This document shows, piece after piece, positions 26,903 through 35,620 of a stretch of 64,000 nt of DNA. Source of the DNA: Deltaproteobacteria bacterium (GTDB lineage: Bacteria > Desulfobacterota > JAFDED01); the NCBI GenBank assembly GCA_019310535.1, contig JAFDED010000006.1:26657-90656 (forward strand). Reading direction: 5' to 3'. Under the pieces are notes generated by a model. It was not told where the DNA came from. It was given only the letters and a program-made list of their open reading frames with translations, and did not search any database. A program made the position numbers and the translations under genes. The stretch's first letter is position 1; each line of letters opens with the position of its first letter.

Positions 26903-28627
26903 TCAATAGACTCTTTCCTTCGGCTGATACCGGGTTACGGTAACAGGCTTGGTACGAACCTCCAGCCCGTCCGGCCCGCGGAAGACGAGTGTGTGCCTCA
27001 GCCAGTCGGCGTCGTCGCGGTGAGGGAAGTCCTCCCGAAAGTGAGCGCCGCGGCTCTCCCGGCGGGTCAGCGCCGCGGTTGCAATCACTTCCGCAAGGTC
27101 GATCATGTGTCCCAGCTCGATGCGCTCGGTGAGTTCGGTGTTGAAGGCCATACCGCGGTCCTGCTGCCCGACCCTGGAGAGGGAATCCCGCAGCCCCCGC
27201 AGATCGGCCAGCGCCCGGTTCAGGGAGGATTCGGTGCGGAACACGGAGCAGTTCTCCATCATGGTTTCCTTGAGGGACTGGCGGAGCGCATGGGTATGCA
27301 GGCTGCCGTCGGCGGAGCGCAGGCCGTCGAGCCGGGAGGCGATATCTCGGCCGGCGTCCGGGCGCGGAGAAACCCGCCTGACATCATGGAGTGAGTCCGC
27401 CATGGATATTCCCGCACGCCGCCCGAAGACCACCAGGTCCAGCAGTGAGTTGCAGCCCAGGCGGTTAGCCCCGTGGACCGACACACACGCGCACTCCCCG
27501 GCTGCGTAAAGCCCGGGAGCGACTGTTCCCCGCTCGTCCCGCAGGACCCTCCCATCGATGTCCGTGGGGATGCCGCCCATGATGTAGTGGCAGGTGGGAT
27601 GCACGGGAATGGGCTCCTCCGCCGGGTCGATGCCGAGATAGATGCGCACGAAGGATGCAATGTCGTGCAGCCGCTCTTCGATGAGAGACTTTCCCAGGTA
27701 AGTCAGGTCCAGGTGGATGTAATCCTTCCCGCCGATACCACGACCCTCCCGGATCTCGGTGAGCATGGCCCGGCTGACCACGTCGCGGGCTGCAAGGTCC
27801 TTCACCGTGGGGGCGTAGCGCTCCATGAACCGCTCTCCGGCATCGTTGCGCAGTATTCCCCCCTCACCGCGGGCCGCCTCGCTGATAAGAATGCCCATGT
27901 TCCTGATGCCCGTAGGGTGGAACTGCACAAACTCCATGTCCTGCAGCGGAATTCCTGACTCCAGAGCGATGACAAAGCCGTCACCGGTGCCCGCGAAAGC
28001 GTTGGAGGTGGTCTTGAAGATCTGCCCGAGCCCGCCGGTGGCCAGCATCACGAATGGGGAATGAAAAATGTGAACCTCTCCGGTAGCAAGCTCCATGGCC
28101 GCCAGGCCGCAGCATGCCCCATCGTTCATCAACAGGGAAAGCACGTGCCATTCGTGGTGGAATGTAATGCACTTCCGGAGGCACTGTTCGTACAGGGTGT
28201 CCATGATTACGCGCCCCGTGTGATCCGATGCATAGCAGGCCCGCTTGACGGGACCCTCGCCGTGCTTACGGGTATGACCTCCGAAGGGACGCTGCGCGAT
28301 GAGGCCATCCGTCGTTCTGCTGAAAGGCACGCCCATGTGCTCAAGCTCGTAAACGGCCCGGGCCGAATCTTTTGCCAATATCTCGACGGCGTCCTGGTCT
28401 CCCAGGTAGTCGCTCCCCTTGACGGTGTCGAACATGAGCCATTCCCAGTGGTCCTCTTCCTCGTTGCCCAGAGGAGCAACGATCCCACCCTGGGCGGTGG
28501 CTGAGTGTGAGCGGGTTGCAAACACCTTTGTAATTACAGCCACCTTCCCCCTTTCCGCCACTTCGAGGGCCGCTCGAAGGCCGGCCATGCCCGCTCCCAC
28601 AATTACCGCGTCATATTCAAACGTCAT
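26903..28627 (-). CDS. sdhA: Succinate dehydrogenase/fumarate reductase flavoprotein subunit
   Basis: 574 residues. The FAD-binding start is YDAVIVGAGMAGLRAALE. TRSHSATAQGGI holds the histidine that binds FAD covalently. Active-site blocks include QFHPTG, SEAARGEGGIL, HYIMGGI with the conserved His, and GANRLGCNSLLDLVVFGRRAG. The ATG at 28627 is favoured because AAAGG lies at the right distance; 28642 is also possible. It is cotranscribed with citrate synthase upstream and sdhB downstream. Direction of catalysis cannot be told from sequence. Confidence 0.93.
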   Translation of the reverse strand: MTFEYDAVIVGAGMAGLRAALEVAERGKVAVITKVFATRSHSATAQGGIVAPLGNEEEDHWEWLMFDTVKGSDYLGDQDAVEILAKDSARAVYELEHMGVPFSRTTDGLIAQRPFGGHTRKHGEGPVKRACYASDHTGRVIMDTLYEQCLRKCITFHHEWHVLSLLMNDGACCGLAAMELATGEVHIFHSPFVMLATGGLGQIFKTTSNAFAGTGDGFVIALESGIPLQDMEFVQFHPTGIRNMGILISEAARGEGGILRNDAGERFMERYAPTVKDLAARDVVSRAMLTEIREGRGIGGKDYIHLDLTYLGKSLIEERLHDIASFVRIYLGIDPAEEPIPVHPTCHYIMGGIPTDIDGRVLRDERGTVAPGLYAAGECACVSVHGANRLGCNSLLDLVVFGRRAGISMADSLHDVRRVSPRPDAGRDIASRLDGLRSADGSLHTHALRQSLKETMMENCSVFRTESSLNRALADLRGLRDSLSRVGQQDRGMAFNTELTERIELGHMIDLAEVIATAALTRRESRGAHFREDFPHRDDADWLRHTLVFRGPDGLEVRTKPVTVTRYQPKERVY

Positions 28628-28701
28628 CATCGGGCCTTTCATAAATCGGAAATAAAGCCGAAATGTGAATATCGAAATTCAAATTTTGGTTATTTCCTAA
28701 T

Positions 28702-29880
28702 TCACCGTCGATCCATGGGGATATATTCGCATGCTTCGGGCCCGCAGTACCTGCCTGTATATTCAGACTCCGGCCTGTAAAGGGCGGGCTTGGGCTGGGC
28801 CTCGGCGAACTTCTCCTCCAGAACGTGCGCGCACCATCCGGAGATGCGGGAAATGGCGAAGACAGCCGTGAACAGGTCCGTGGGTATGCCCATCAGGTGG
28901 AACACAATGGGAGAGTAAAAATCCACGTTGGGATAAATCCCCCTTTTTTTCTTCCGTGTAACCTCTTGCATGAAGGTATTTTCCACCTCTCTGGAAATTT
29001 CCAGCAAGCGGAAGTCCCCCGCGCGTTCCGAGATTCTCTTGGCGAACTCCTTGATCACCACGGCCCTGGGGTCCTGGGTGCGGTAAACCGCATGCCCCAT
29101 TCCCATAATCTTCTCGCCCCCGGCCAGGCGCTCACGCACCCAATCCGCCGCCTTCTCCGGACTTCCAATCTCGGTGAGCATCCGCATCACCTGAATGTTG
29201 GCCCCGCCGTGGAGCTCCCCGGAGAGCGCCCCCAGGGCCGCCACGACGGCCGCATACATGGTTGCCCGGGTGGAGGCGATCTGGCGGCCGGCAAAGGTGG
29301 ATGCGTTGAATGAATGCTCGGCGTGGAGGATCAGGAAGACATCGAACTCCCTCGCTGTATCGGCGTCCGGCGGCGTACCGTTCAACATGGCCAGAAAGTC
29401 AGCGCCATGCGACAGCGAGGAAGATGGGGGAACTATTTCCAGGCCCGACCGAATCCGATGCCAGTACGCCACCACTGTGGGAATCTGGGCGATGAGCCGT
29501 ATCGCTTTCTTCTCGTTGGCTTCATGGGTCTCCACCTGCGAGTCGGGATCAAAGTCCGGCATCATGCTGACCATGGTCTGGAGCACCTCCATGGGTGGTG
29601 CCGTGGCGGGCCTGCTCTTGAGGTGATCGACCATAAGGTCCGGCAGTCGCCTGTGCTCCCTCAATTGCTGGTCAAACCGCTCCAGGGCGCCGGGGCCGGG
29701 CAGCTTCCCATACAGAAGAAGATGGGCCACCTCTTCGTATGTCGAGAAGCGCGACAGTTCTACTGCGTCATACCCTCGATATATCAATTTTCCTATTTTG
29801 CCGTTGACATCGCTTATCCTGGAATCGGCCACCACAATCCCGCGGAGGCCGATATTTTTGGTCTCTGTAGAGGCTGCCAT
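28702..29880 (-). CDS. gltA: Citrate synthase
   Basis: 392 residues, type II-like short form. The active-site histidines lie in LHAEHSFNAST, SGELHGGAN and MGHAVYR, and the aspartate in NVDFYSP. It condenses acetyl-CoA with oxaloacetate. AAAGGAGGG precedes the ATG. It leads an apparent gltA-sdhA-sdhB operon, which suits either an oxidative or a reverse partial TCA route. A methylcitrate synthase role cannot be excluded, although the nearby PrpD-like gene belongs to a different unit. Confidence 0.93.
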   Translation of the reverse strand: MAASTETKNIGLRGIVVADSRISDVNGKIGKLIYRGYDAVELSRFSTYEEVAHLLLYGKLPGPGALERFDQQLREHRRLPDLMVDHLKSRPATAPPMEVLQTMVSMMPDFDPDSQVETHEANEKKAIRLIAQIPTVVAYWHRIRSGLEIVPPSSSLSHGADFLAMLNGTPPDADTAREFDVFLILHAEHSFNASTFAGRQIASTRATMYAAVVAALGALSGELHGGANIQVMRMLTEIGSPEKAADWVRERLAGGEKIMGMGHAVYRTQDPRAVVIKEFAKRISERAGDFRLLEISREVENTFMQEVTRKKKRGIYPNVDFYSPIVFHLMGIPTDLFTAVFAISRISGWCAHVLEEKFAEAQPKPALYRPESEYTGRYCGPEACEYIPMDRR

Positions 29881-30209
29881 AATAGAGCCCTCCTTTCAAT
29901 GAGGGGCGCATCAATGATATTCTGTAAAAGGCACAAGGAATCAACGCGGTACATCCGTCATATCGATCCCGTAATACGCATTAGATTCTTGAAGAGGACA
30001 TTCACCTGTTCGACTTGTTTTTTTAAACTGTTAGTCATACATTCAATATAAGTATTCATGTTTGCCTGTGCAACCGAAAATGCGGTGCGAGTTCGAAAGA
30101 TTTTACCTGAGAATAAGCTGTCTCAGTCTGGTGCAGGATGTTACCTTTACCCGAGGGGTGAATCAGGTCAGGTATTGTAATTTTCATCACTTGCCAGGGG
30201 GAGGATCAC
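29881..30209. other. Divergent upstream region of gltA and the FMN dehydrogenase
   Basis: Intergenic between two divergent operons. No gene, riboswitch or convincing promoter pair was recognised. Confidence 0.4.
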
Positions 30210-31244
30210 ATGGATTTGACAGAAGTGAGGGAACGGGCCAGGGAAAAGATGAAAGGCGTCTGCGGGGTTTACAAGGTCTGCGACGGCATGCCCGAGAGAC
30301 TCTGCCAGGGGATCAAGTACGGAAAGCCCATCGGCATCGGGGGCGTTTCCACAGGAGCCAGCTTCACCGCCAATGTGGAAGCGCTGGACCAATTTAAACT
30401 CAAGACCAGGCTGATCGCGCCCCACGCAGAGCCTGATATGAAGGCCTCATTCCTTGGGCGAGAGGTGGCTTTTCCGATCTTCTGTACCTCGATGAGCGGG
30501 GTAAAGATCAGCATGGGGGGTGGCATTATAGAGCTTGAATTTGCCCGGGCCGTCATGCAGGGGTGCAAAGCCGCGGGCACCATCGGGTTCATAGGCGATG
30601 GGGCAGAGACATTCGAGGACCGACCGGGCCTACAAGCCATACTGGAGGCCGGCGGATGGGGTGTTCAGATATTCAAACCGCGGGATCAAAAGATCCTTCT
30701 TGCCCTGATCCAGGAAGCTGAAAAGGCCGGCGCCATCGCCGTCGGTGTGGACGTGGACGGTGCGGGCTCCGTGCCCATGGCCATGAAAGGGCAGCCGGTT
30801 TTCCGCAAATCCATTGAAGAGCTCAAAGAACTGGTCCAGTCCACGAGCCTGCCATTTATCATCAAGGGGATCACCAGCGAAGAGGACGCTGAGCTGGCCC
30901 TGGAGACAGGATGCAAGGTGGTGAGCATCTCCAATCACGGGGGGCGGGTTCTTGACCACATGCTGGGAGTGGCCGAGGTGCTGCCCCGGCTGGTGCCCCT
31001 ATTGAAGGGAAACGTTACTATCACCGCGGACGGAGGTGTGCGGACCGGATTCGACGTCATCAAAATGCTGGCCCTGGGGGCGGACTTCGTGATGGTGGGA
31101 AGGGAAATGATCCGTGCGGCCATCGGCGGTGGCCCCGAGGGAATCCGTCTGGAGATGGAGTTTCTCTCCAAGGACCTGCGAAAGGCCATGATCATGACCG
31201 GCAGCAACAGCCTGTCCGATATCGATGAACGGATTTTCGCTTGA
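30210..31244 (+). CDS. FMN-dependent alpha-hydroxy-acid dehydrogenase
   Basis: 344 residues. The barrel blocks of the L-lactate dehydrogenase/glycolate oxidase family are present: FPIFCTSMSG, GVDVDGAG, PFIIKGITSEEDAELALE, VSISNHGGRVLD (active-site His) and ITADGGVRTGFDVIKMLALGAD. The N-terminal ~50 residues are Cys-containing (GVCGVYKVCDG) and differ from the classic enzymes, a form seen in clostridia and deltaproteobacteria. It oxidises a 2-hydroxy acid, substrate unknown. GGGGAGGATCAC precedes the ATG. A small unknown gene follows 54 bases on, probably in the same transcript. Confidence 0.88.
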   Translation: MDLTEVRERAREKMKGVCGVYKVCDGMPERLCQGIKYGKPIGIGGVSTGASFTANVEALDQFKLKTRLIAPHAEPDMKASFLGREVAFPIFCTSMSGVKISMGGGIIELEFARAVMQGCKAAGTIGFIGDGAETFEDRPGLQAILEAGGWGVQIFKPRDQKILLALIQEAEKAGAIAVGVDVDGAGSVPMAMKGQPVFRKSIEELKELVQSTSLPFIIKGITSEEDAELALETGCKVVSISNHGGRVLDHMLGVAEVLPRLVPLLKGNVTITADGGVRTGFDVIKMLALGADFVMVGREMIRAAIGGGPEGIRLEMEFLSKDLRKAMIMTGSNSLSDIDERIFA

Positions 31245-31298
31245 ATCCGGATCAGGCCTGAACGGCCGATGAATATCCATAAAAGGAGAAAGGAAAAG

Positions 31299-31715
31299 AT
31301 GAAAATACAGGAAAGCAAACACCTCAGGCTCCAGCAGCAGGTTGACTGTTTTCTGGAGGCCGATGCCAAGTGGGAGTTAGCGCACTTTGTGCAAGCCGGA
31401 GCGACTGGGGATGAGCATGAAGATGCCTTGAAGTTCCTCGCGTTGCTTCTCATCCATGCCATGGAGGAGCGTGCGTCCGGAATCATATTGGAGCCCGGTC
31501 ATCCCACGATTTTTGTGGTGGAAGGATCTCACGTCAAATTGCCGGCGGTACAGGAGAACGTGATGCGGCATTCCAGGGAGATCCTGTGCCAAATCGCCGG
31601 TGTTGAGGGCGAGATTACCCGAAGTCCATTAATACTCGGTATACGGGGCGAGAGCATGGAATTCCAGATAGAAAAGAACGGCGATGCCGTTGCCATCAAC
31701 CTGCCTCCGCTTTGA
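31299..31715 (+). CDS. Unknown small cytoplasmic protein
   Basis: 138 residues with no signal or membrane segment. The first half is helical and acidic (LRLQQQVDCFLEADAKWEL, HEDALKFLALLLIHAMEE), the second half strand-rich (GIILEPGHPTIFVVEGSHV). No catalytic motif is seen and I do not recognise the family. The ATG at 31299 follows GGAGAAAGGA; one at 31269 is further from any site. It lies between the FMN dehydrogenase and the MetF-like fusion in the same direction, so it may belong to their pathway. Confidence 0.7.
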   Translation: MKIQESKHLRLQQQVDCFLEADAKWELAHFVQAGATGDEHEDALKFLALLLIHAMEERASGIILEPGHPTIFVVEGSHVKLPAVQENVMRHSREILCQIAGVEGEITRSPLILGIRGESMEFQIEKNGDAVAINLPPL

Positions 31716-31809
31716 GAGCAATACCCCGATGGGCGGGAAGACTTAAGGGAATTTGGCTGAGGAAAGATAATTCATCTCGAACACTTACTCATAAGAAAAA
31801 GGAAAACGC

Positions 31810-33393
31810 TTGAAACGTACTTTTCGGGAATATGTCGAGGATAACACGTCATTTGTCCGTACCATGGAATTCGTGTCCGGAAGGGGCTCCCGGGGAAAAA
31901 GCGTGGACGATTTTCTGGCCCTGGCCCAAAAGGCGGTTGAGGACGATCTGATTCAAGCATTGAGCATCACCGACAACCCCGGCGGCCATCCTGCCCTGGC
32001 CCCTGATGTCCTGGGCGAGGCGCTGCGGGATATGGGCATGGACTGTCTGGTCCATTTTACATGCAAAGATAAGAACCGGAATCAGATTGAAAGCCGCTTG
32101 CACGCTCTGGACCGAGCATGCCTGCCCAATATCCTGGTTATGACGGGAGATTATCCCAGCTACGGTTTCATGGGCCCGGCCAAGCCCGTCTTCGACCTGG
32201 ACTCAGTGCACGTTCTGAGCCTCGTTGCTTCCTTGAACCGCGGCCATGTGGTAAACGGAGGCGCGCCCGGCGGGGATACCGCGCTTCCCACGACTGAGTT
32301 CTTCCAGGGTGCCGTGATTTCACCATTCAAGGCCTTTGAGGCCGAGATCCAGGCACAGTATGCCAAGCTCCGGCTCAAGCTGGCGGCGGGTGCCAGCTTC
32401 CTGGTTACCCAAGTTGGATTCGATGTGCGAAAGTTCGACGAACTTATCCGCATGGTACGCATGTGGAACGTAGATGTCCCCGTAATAGGCAATGTTTACA
32501 TTCCGAGCCTGCAAGTGGCGCGCGCCATGCACCGCGGAACAGTTCCCGGGTGTGTGATCACCGATGAATTTATGGCAGAAATGGAGAAAGAGGCCGAAAG
32601 TAGTGATGGGGGCCGAGAGGCAAAGCTTCGGAGAGCCGGGCAGTTGATGGCCGTGTTGAAAGGCCTCGGATACAGGGGTGCACACATAGGAGGACCGGGG
32701 CTTAACTATGACTATATCCTGCGTGTTGAGGAAGAATTCAATACATGGAACGATCGCTGGACCGAACTGATTCCCCGGTTCCAATTTCCGCAGAAGGATG
32801 GTTATTACCTTTTCCAGCCTGACCCGGAGTCGGGCCTGAATTCCGGGGGGCTGAACGCTAAAGGCAATGCCTCCCCAAAGCACTGGACACTGCTGATATA
32901 TCGTGCCCTTCACAGATGGATTTTCGATCCAACAGGTCCAATGCATATGTCGGCCTGCCGGTTTTTCAGGTGGCTGGAGAAGAGCCGTCTCGAACGCCCG
33001 TTTACATATCTTGAATATTATCTCAAGGAAATCCTGTTCGATTGCTATCGATGCGGCGACTGTACCCTGGCTCACTTCGCCTTTCTGTGCCCCCAATCAC
33101 AATGTCCAAAGTTCCTTCTCAACGGCGCATGCGGAGGCAGCCACGAGGGCTGGTGCGAGGTTTACCCCGGGGAGCGCCGGTGCATCTATGTCAGGACATA
33201 CGACAGGCTGCGGCCTTTCGGAGAGGAAGATTGCCTGGCCGGCAGGGTACTCCCGCCCAGAAACTGGGCGCTGAACGAGCGCTGCTCCTGGGGCAATTAT
33301 TTCATGGGCAGAGACCATGTCTCCAAGCTTGATGATTATCCCAGGCCGGCCTGCGGGGAGCCTTCCAGAGATAAAGGGAGGGATGCGCGTTGA
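31810..33393 (+). CDS. Methylenetetrahydrofolate reductase fused to MTHFR_C domain
   Basis: 527 residues. Residues about 15-310 form the MetF barrel (TMEFVSGRG, ALSITDNPGGHPALAPDVL, CLPNILVMTGDYPSYG, GASFLVTQVGFDV, IGNVYIPS). The C-terminal part has the cysteine pattern of the MTHFR_C family (DCYRCGDC, CPQSQCPKF, NGACGGSHEGWCEV). Such fusions occur in acetogens and sulfate reducers, where methylene-THF and methyl-THF are interconverted in one-carbon metabolism, often in complex with electron-transfer proteins. The start is TTG at 31810 with a weak AAGGA. No hdrA-like partner is adjacent. Confidence 0.87.
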   Translation: MKRTFREYVEDNTSFVRTMEFVSGRGSRGKSVDDFLALAQKAVEDDLIQALSITDNPGGHPALAPDVLGEALRDMGMDCLVHFTCKDKNRNQIESRLHALDRACLPNILVMTGDYPSYGFMGPAKPVFDLDSVHVLSLVASLNRGHVVNGGAPGGDTALPTTEFFQGAVISPFKAFEAEIQAQYAKLRLKLAAGASFLVTQVGFDVRKFDELIRMVRMWNVDVPVIGNVYIPSLQVARAMHRGTVPGCVITDEFMAEMEKEAESSDGGREAKLRRAGQLMAVLKGLGYRGAHIGGPGLNYDYILRVEEEFNTWNDRWTELIPRFQFPQKDGYYLFQPDPESGLNSGGLNAKGNASPKHWTLLIYRALHRWIFDPTGPMHMSACRFFRWLEKSRLERPFTYLEYYLKEILFDCYRCGDCTLAHFAFLCPQSQCPKFLLNGACGGSHEGWCEVYPGERRCIYVRTYDRLRPFGEEDCLAGRVLPPRNWALNERCSWGNYFMGRDHVSKLDDYPRPACGEPSRDKGRDAR

Positions 33394-33783
33394 TTCGGAA
33401 GATATCGCATGTTCGCCGCAGAAAAACATGATAAACTGTCAGTAATTCGCCCGATAATTCACGTTAGTGTGCCAAAAAATGGTTGATTGTCATAACGTAA
33501 ATCGGCCAGAACTGGGGAAAAAACATTAAGACACGTTCCGGGGGTCTCCTCCCCTGGAGATCAAGACCGGGAGGTGATCCTCCAGAGCCGCATCTACCTC
33601 TTTTTTCCCTTGAAATTTGGGGGAAACTCCTGGAAATTCGTTTCCAATCCTTCCCTTGACAAGTGAAGGATTCAGGGGTAGTCTACTTAAAGAAAAGCAT
33701 TCAGGCTCAGGGATAGCCCCCCTGTTGGCGCGATCAATATATATTGCGTTGGACAGGGTTTCAACGAAAGGTTTTAGGCGATT
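33394..33783. other. Intergenic region before the site-2 protease gene
   Basis: No gene is supported. Short frames lack ribosome sites. It contains one good promoter at 33656-33684. Confidence 0.45.
33656..33684 (+). promoter_or_regulatory. Sigma70-like promoter for the site-2 protease gene
   Basis: TTGACA (33656-33661), a 17-base spacer and TAGTCT (33679-33684). The expected start is about 33691, some 93 bases before the ATG. Confidence 0.6.
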
Positions 33784-34710
33784 ATGCCTGCCGATGAGTA
33801 TCATTTCTATGAATCACCCGACAGTGGCGGGAAGTTATGGTTGAGGCAGAGGTGGCCCACGGTGACGCGGCAGACCTTTCCTACCATTCATGCTGTCCTG
33901 TTCATATCTACAGTATTCACCACCATCTTGGCCGGAGCACTTCAGGCGGGCGTCAATCCCCTTCAAAACCCGGCGGGAATAGTGCGGGGCATCCCCTTTT
34001 CTTTTACCCTTCTGTTCATTTTGCTCACCCATGAACTCGGCCATTACCTGGCTGCCCGACGGCACCACATGGAGGTATCCCTTCCATATCTGATCCCGGC
34101 ACCTTCATTTATTGGAACCTTTGGAGCATTCATCAAGATGCGTTCTCCGGTGAGAGACAAGCGCTCCTTGATGGATATAGGCGCGGCAGGACCGCTGGCG
34201 GGAGTGCTGGTGGCAATCCCCGTGCTGGTGGTGGGGCTGATGCTGTCGGAGATTCGGCCGGTTCTCGCAGGCCCGGGCGGGGCAGGGGGCATACAACTGG
34301 GCACATCTCTTCTTTTTGAATTCCTGACCCGCCTTACGGTCGGAACTTTGCCGTCGCACCACGACTTGGTTCTTCATCCCGTGGCTTTTGCCGGTTGGAT
34401 CGGTTTGCTGGTAACAGCACTCAACCTCCTGCCGGTGGGGCAACTGGATGGCGGGCACGTACTATATGCGATCATGGGGCCGCGTTCGCAGGTGATATCA
34501 CGGGCTGTGGTGGGCATCCTTGTGGTTCTAGGCATTTTCGGGTGGACGGGATGGCTGTTTTGGGCACTCCTGCTGACTATTCTGGGAAGCCGTCATCCCT
34601 TTCCTCTGGATTTCTGGACTCCCCTGGACAGGCGGCGCAAGATCATCGGCTTTATCACCCTCGCCGTGTTTGTCCTTACCTTCACTCCCGTGCCTTTCCG
34701 AGGAATATAA
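33784..34710 (+). CDS. Site-2 protease family (M50) membrane metalloprotease
   Basis: 308 residues with several membrane helices. The zinc site is HELGH in the second hydrophobic segment (ILLTHELGHYLAARRH), and the third metal ligand lies in LPVGQLDGGHVLYA. Both are complete, so the enzyme should be active. The family cuts proteins within the membrane. The layout, with an N-terminal helix and a conserved PYLIPAPSFIGTFGAFI strand, resembles plant EGY and bacterial homologues without a PDZ domain. It has its own promoter and no obvious partner, so the substrate is unknown. Confidence 0.88.
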   Translation: MPADEYHFYESPDSGGKLWLRQRWPTVTRQTFPTIHAVLFISTVFTTILAGALQAGVNPLQNPAGIVRGIPFSFTLLFILLTHELGHYLAARRHHMEVSLPYLIPAPSFIGTFGAFIKMRSPVRDKRSLMDIGAAGPLAGVLVAIPVLVVGLMLSEIRPVLAGPGGAGGIQLGTSLLFEFLTRLTVGTLPSHHDLVLHPVAFAGWIGLLVTALNLLPVGQLDGGHVLYAIMGPRSQVISRAVVGILVVLGIFGWTGWLFWALLLTILGSRHPFPLDFWTPLDRRRKIIGFITLAVFVLTFTPVPFRGI

Positions 34711-34934
34711 TCAGCGGCCACTTTATGTGATACTATACAATACAGGCAAAACCGGTTTTTCGTTTGGAAAGAGAGGGCGGATGCCCTCCATAATCCCCAT
34801 TTTAACGCAAATTAAATACCACCCGAAATAGTGAACATGCCGCGCAACCTTTACTGTGTTGAGGGGTTAAGAATTTTAGAAGCAGATTCATGCTTCTAGT
34901 TATCCGATCCCATTTCTATTTACCCCTTTTTATC

Positions 34935-34970
34935 CCGCCGGACTTTGCAAAGAAGTCCGGCGGCTTTTTC
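34935..34970 (+). terminator. Strong intrinsic terminator
   Basis: CCGCCGGACTT and AAGTCCGGCGG form an 11-base perfect stem around TGCAAAG, followed by CTTTTTC. It lies 225 bases after the protease stop. Two further hairpin-forming elements precede it (AGAAGCA/TGCTTCT, and AGGGGTTAA paired with TTTACCCCT), so it may end a small RNA. Confidence 0.8.
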
Positions 34971-35137
34971 ATCAACATAGTAATCCCTGATTTATAGGTA
35001 CATCACAAACTTCAACTTTATTCTCCGCCCTTTATACGCATGGATCGTGCAACTCGAATAGATATGTCAAGATCGATCTGTGGGACCGCGCCCTATTCCC
35101 CCGGATAGAAATGTAAATCTGGGGGGAATTATTGGTC

Positions 35138-35167
35138 TTGACATGTGAAATGTCACCTGAATATAAT
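35138..35167 (+). promoter_or_regulatory. Near-perfect sigma70 promoter upstream of the ABC operon
   Basis: TTGACA (35138-35143), an 18-base spacer and TATAAT (35162-35167), both boxes fully consensus. Transcription would start near 35174 and reach the ABC substrate-binding gene at 35621. Confidence 0.65.
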
Positions 35168-35620
35168 CACACACGTAACCGATATTCCTTCCTACCAGGT
35201 GCACAATACACACTGACGTTGAGGCGGATGCGATCGATTTCGAGGACTTTCAGATTCCGGGTCCACGCTCTCCTTTCCCTCTTGATTCTCTGCTTCGGTT
35301 CAACTTGCTCAACAAATACGGGGTTAGGTATAATTCTAATTTTTCTGGACTGATCAGTTCCAGCCGCACCATCCGGTAGGGCTGGAAAGCCCCTGGTCGG
35401 TTGTTGCGTTTGTGCTTTATTTGTGGGGAATACAGGAATTGTATTCATTTGGCGCTGGGTTAGGTGGTGCCTCGTGAGAAGTTTATAATTCCCTTGATAG
35501 TGAAAGTATGCAAGGTCACCCGCATATGCAAAAAAAAGAAGTGAATTATAGAGTTCACCGAGTGTCCCGGGGGAGTCTGCGTGTTAAACCTTTTAACGAT
35601 TCAATTAAGGAGGGTCGAGT

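Larger units (their letters stand above)
34711..35620. other. Long gene-free region with terminator and strong promoter
   Basis: About 0.9 kb. It contains stacked hairpins ending in a perfect terminator (34935-34970), an inverted repeat ATGTCAAGA/TCTTGACAT (35064-35072 and 35136-35144), and a near-consensus promoter (35138-35167) followed by a leader of about 450 bases. No protein gene is convincing. A 93-codon minus-strand frame at 35167-35448 is rich in basic residues but has no ribosome site. Confidence 0.55.

Noticed and set aside
35167..35448. A 93-codon minus-strand frame rich in Arg/Lys
   Set aside because: It has no ribosome site or known motif and overlaps the promoter and leader of the ABC operon.
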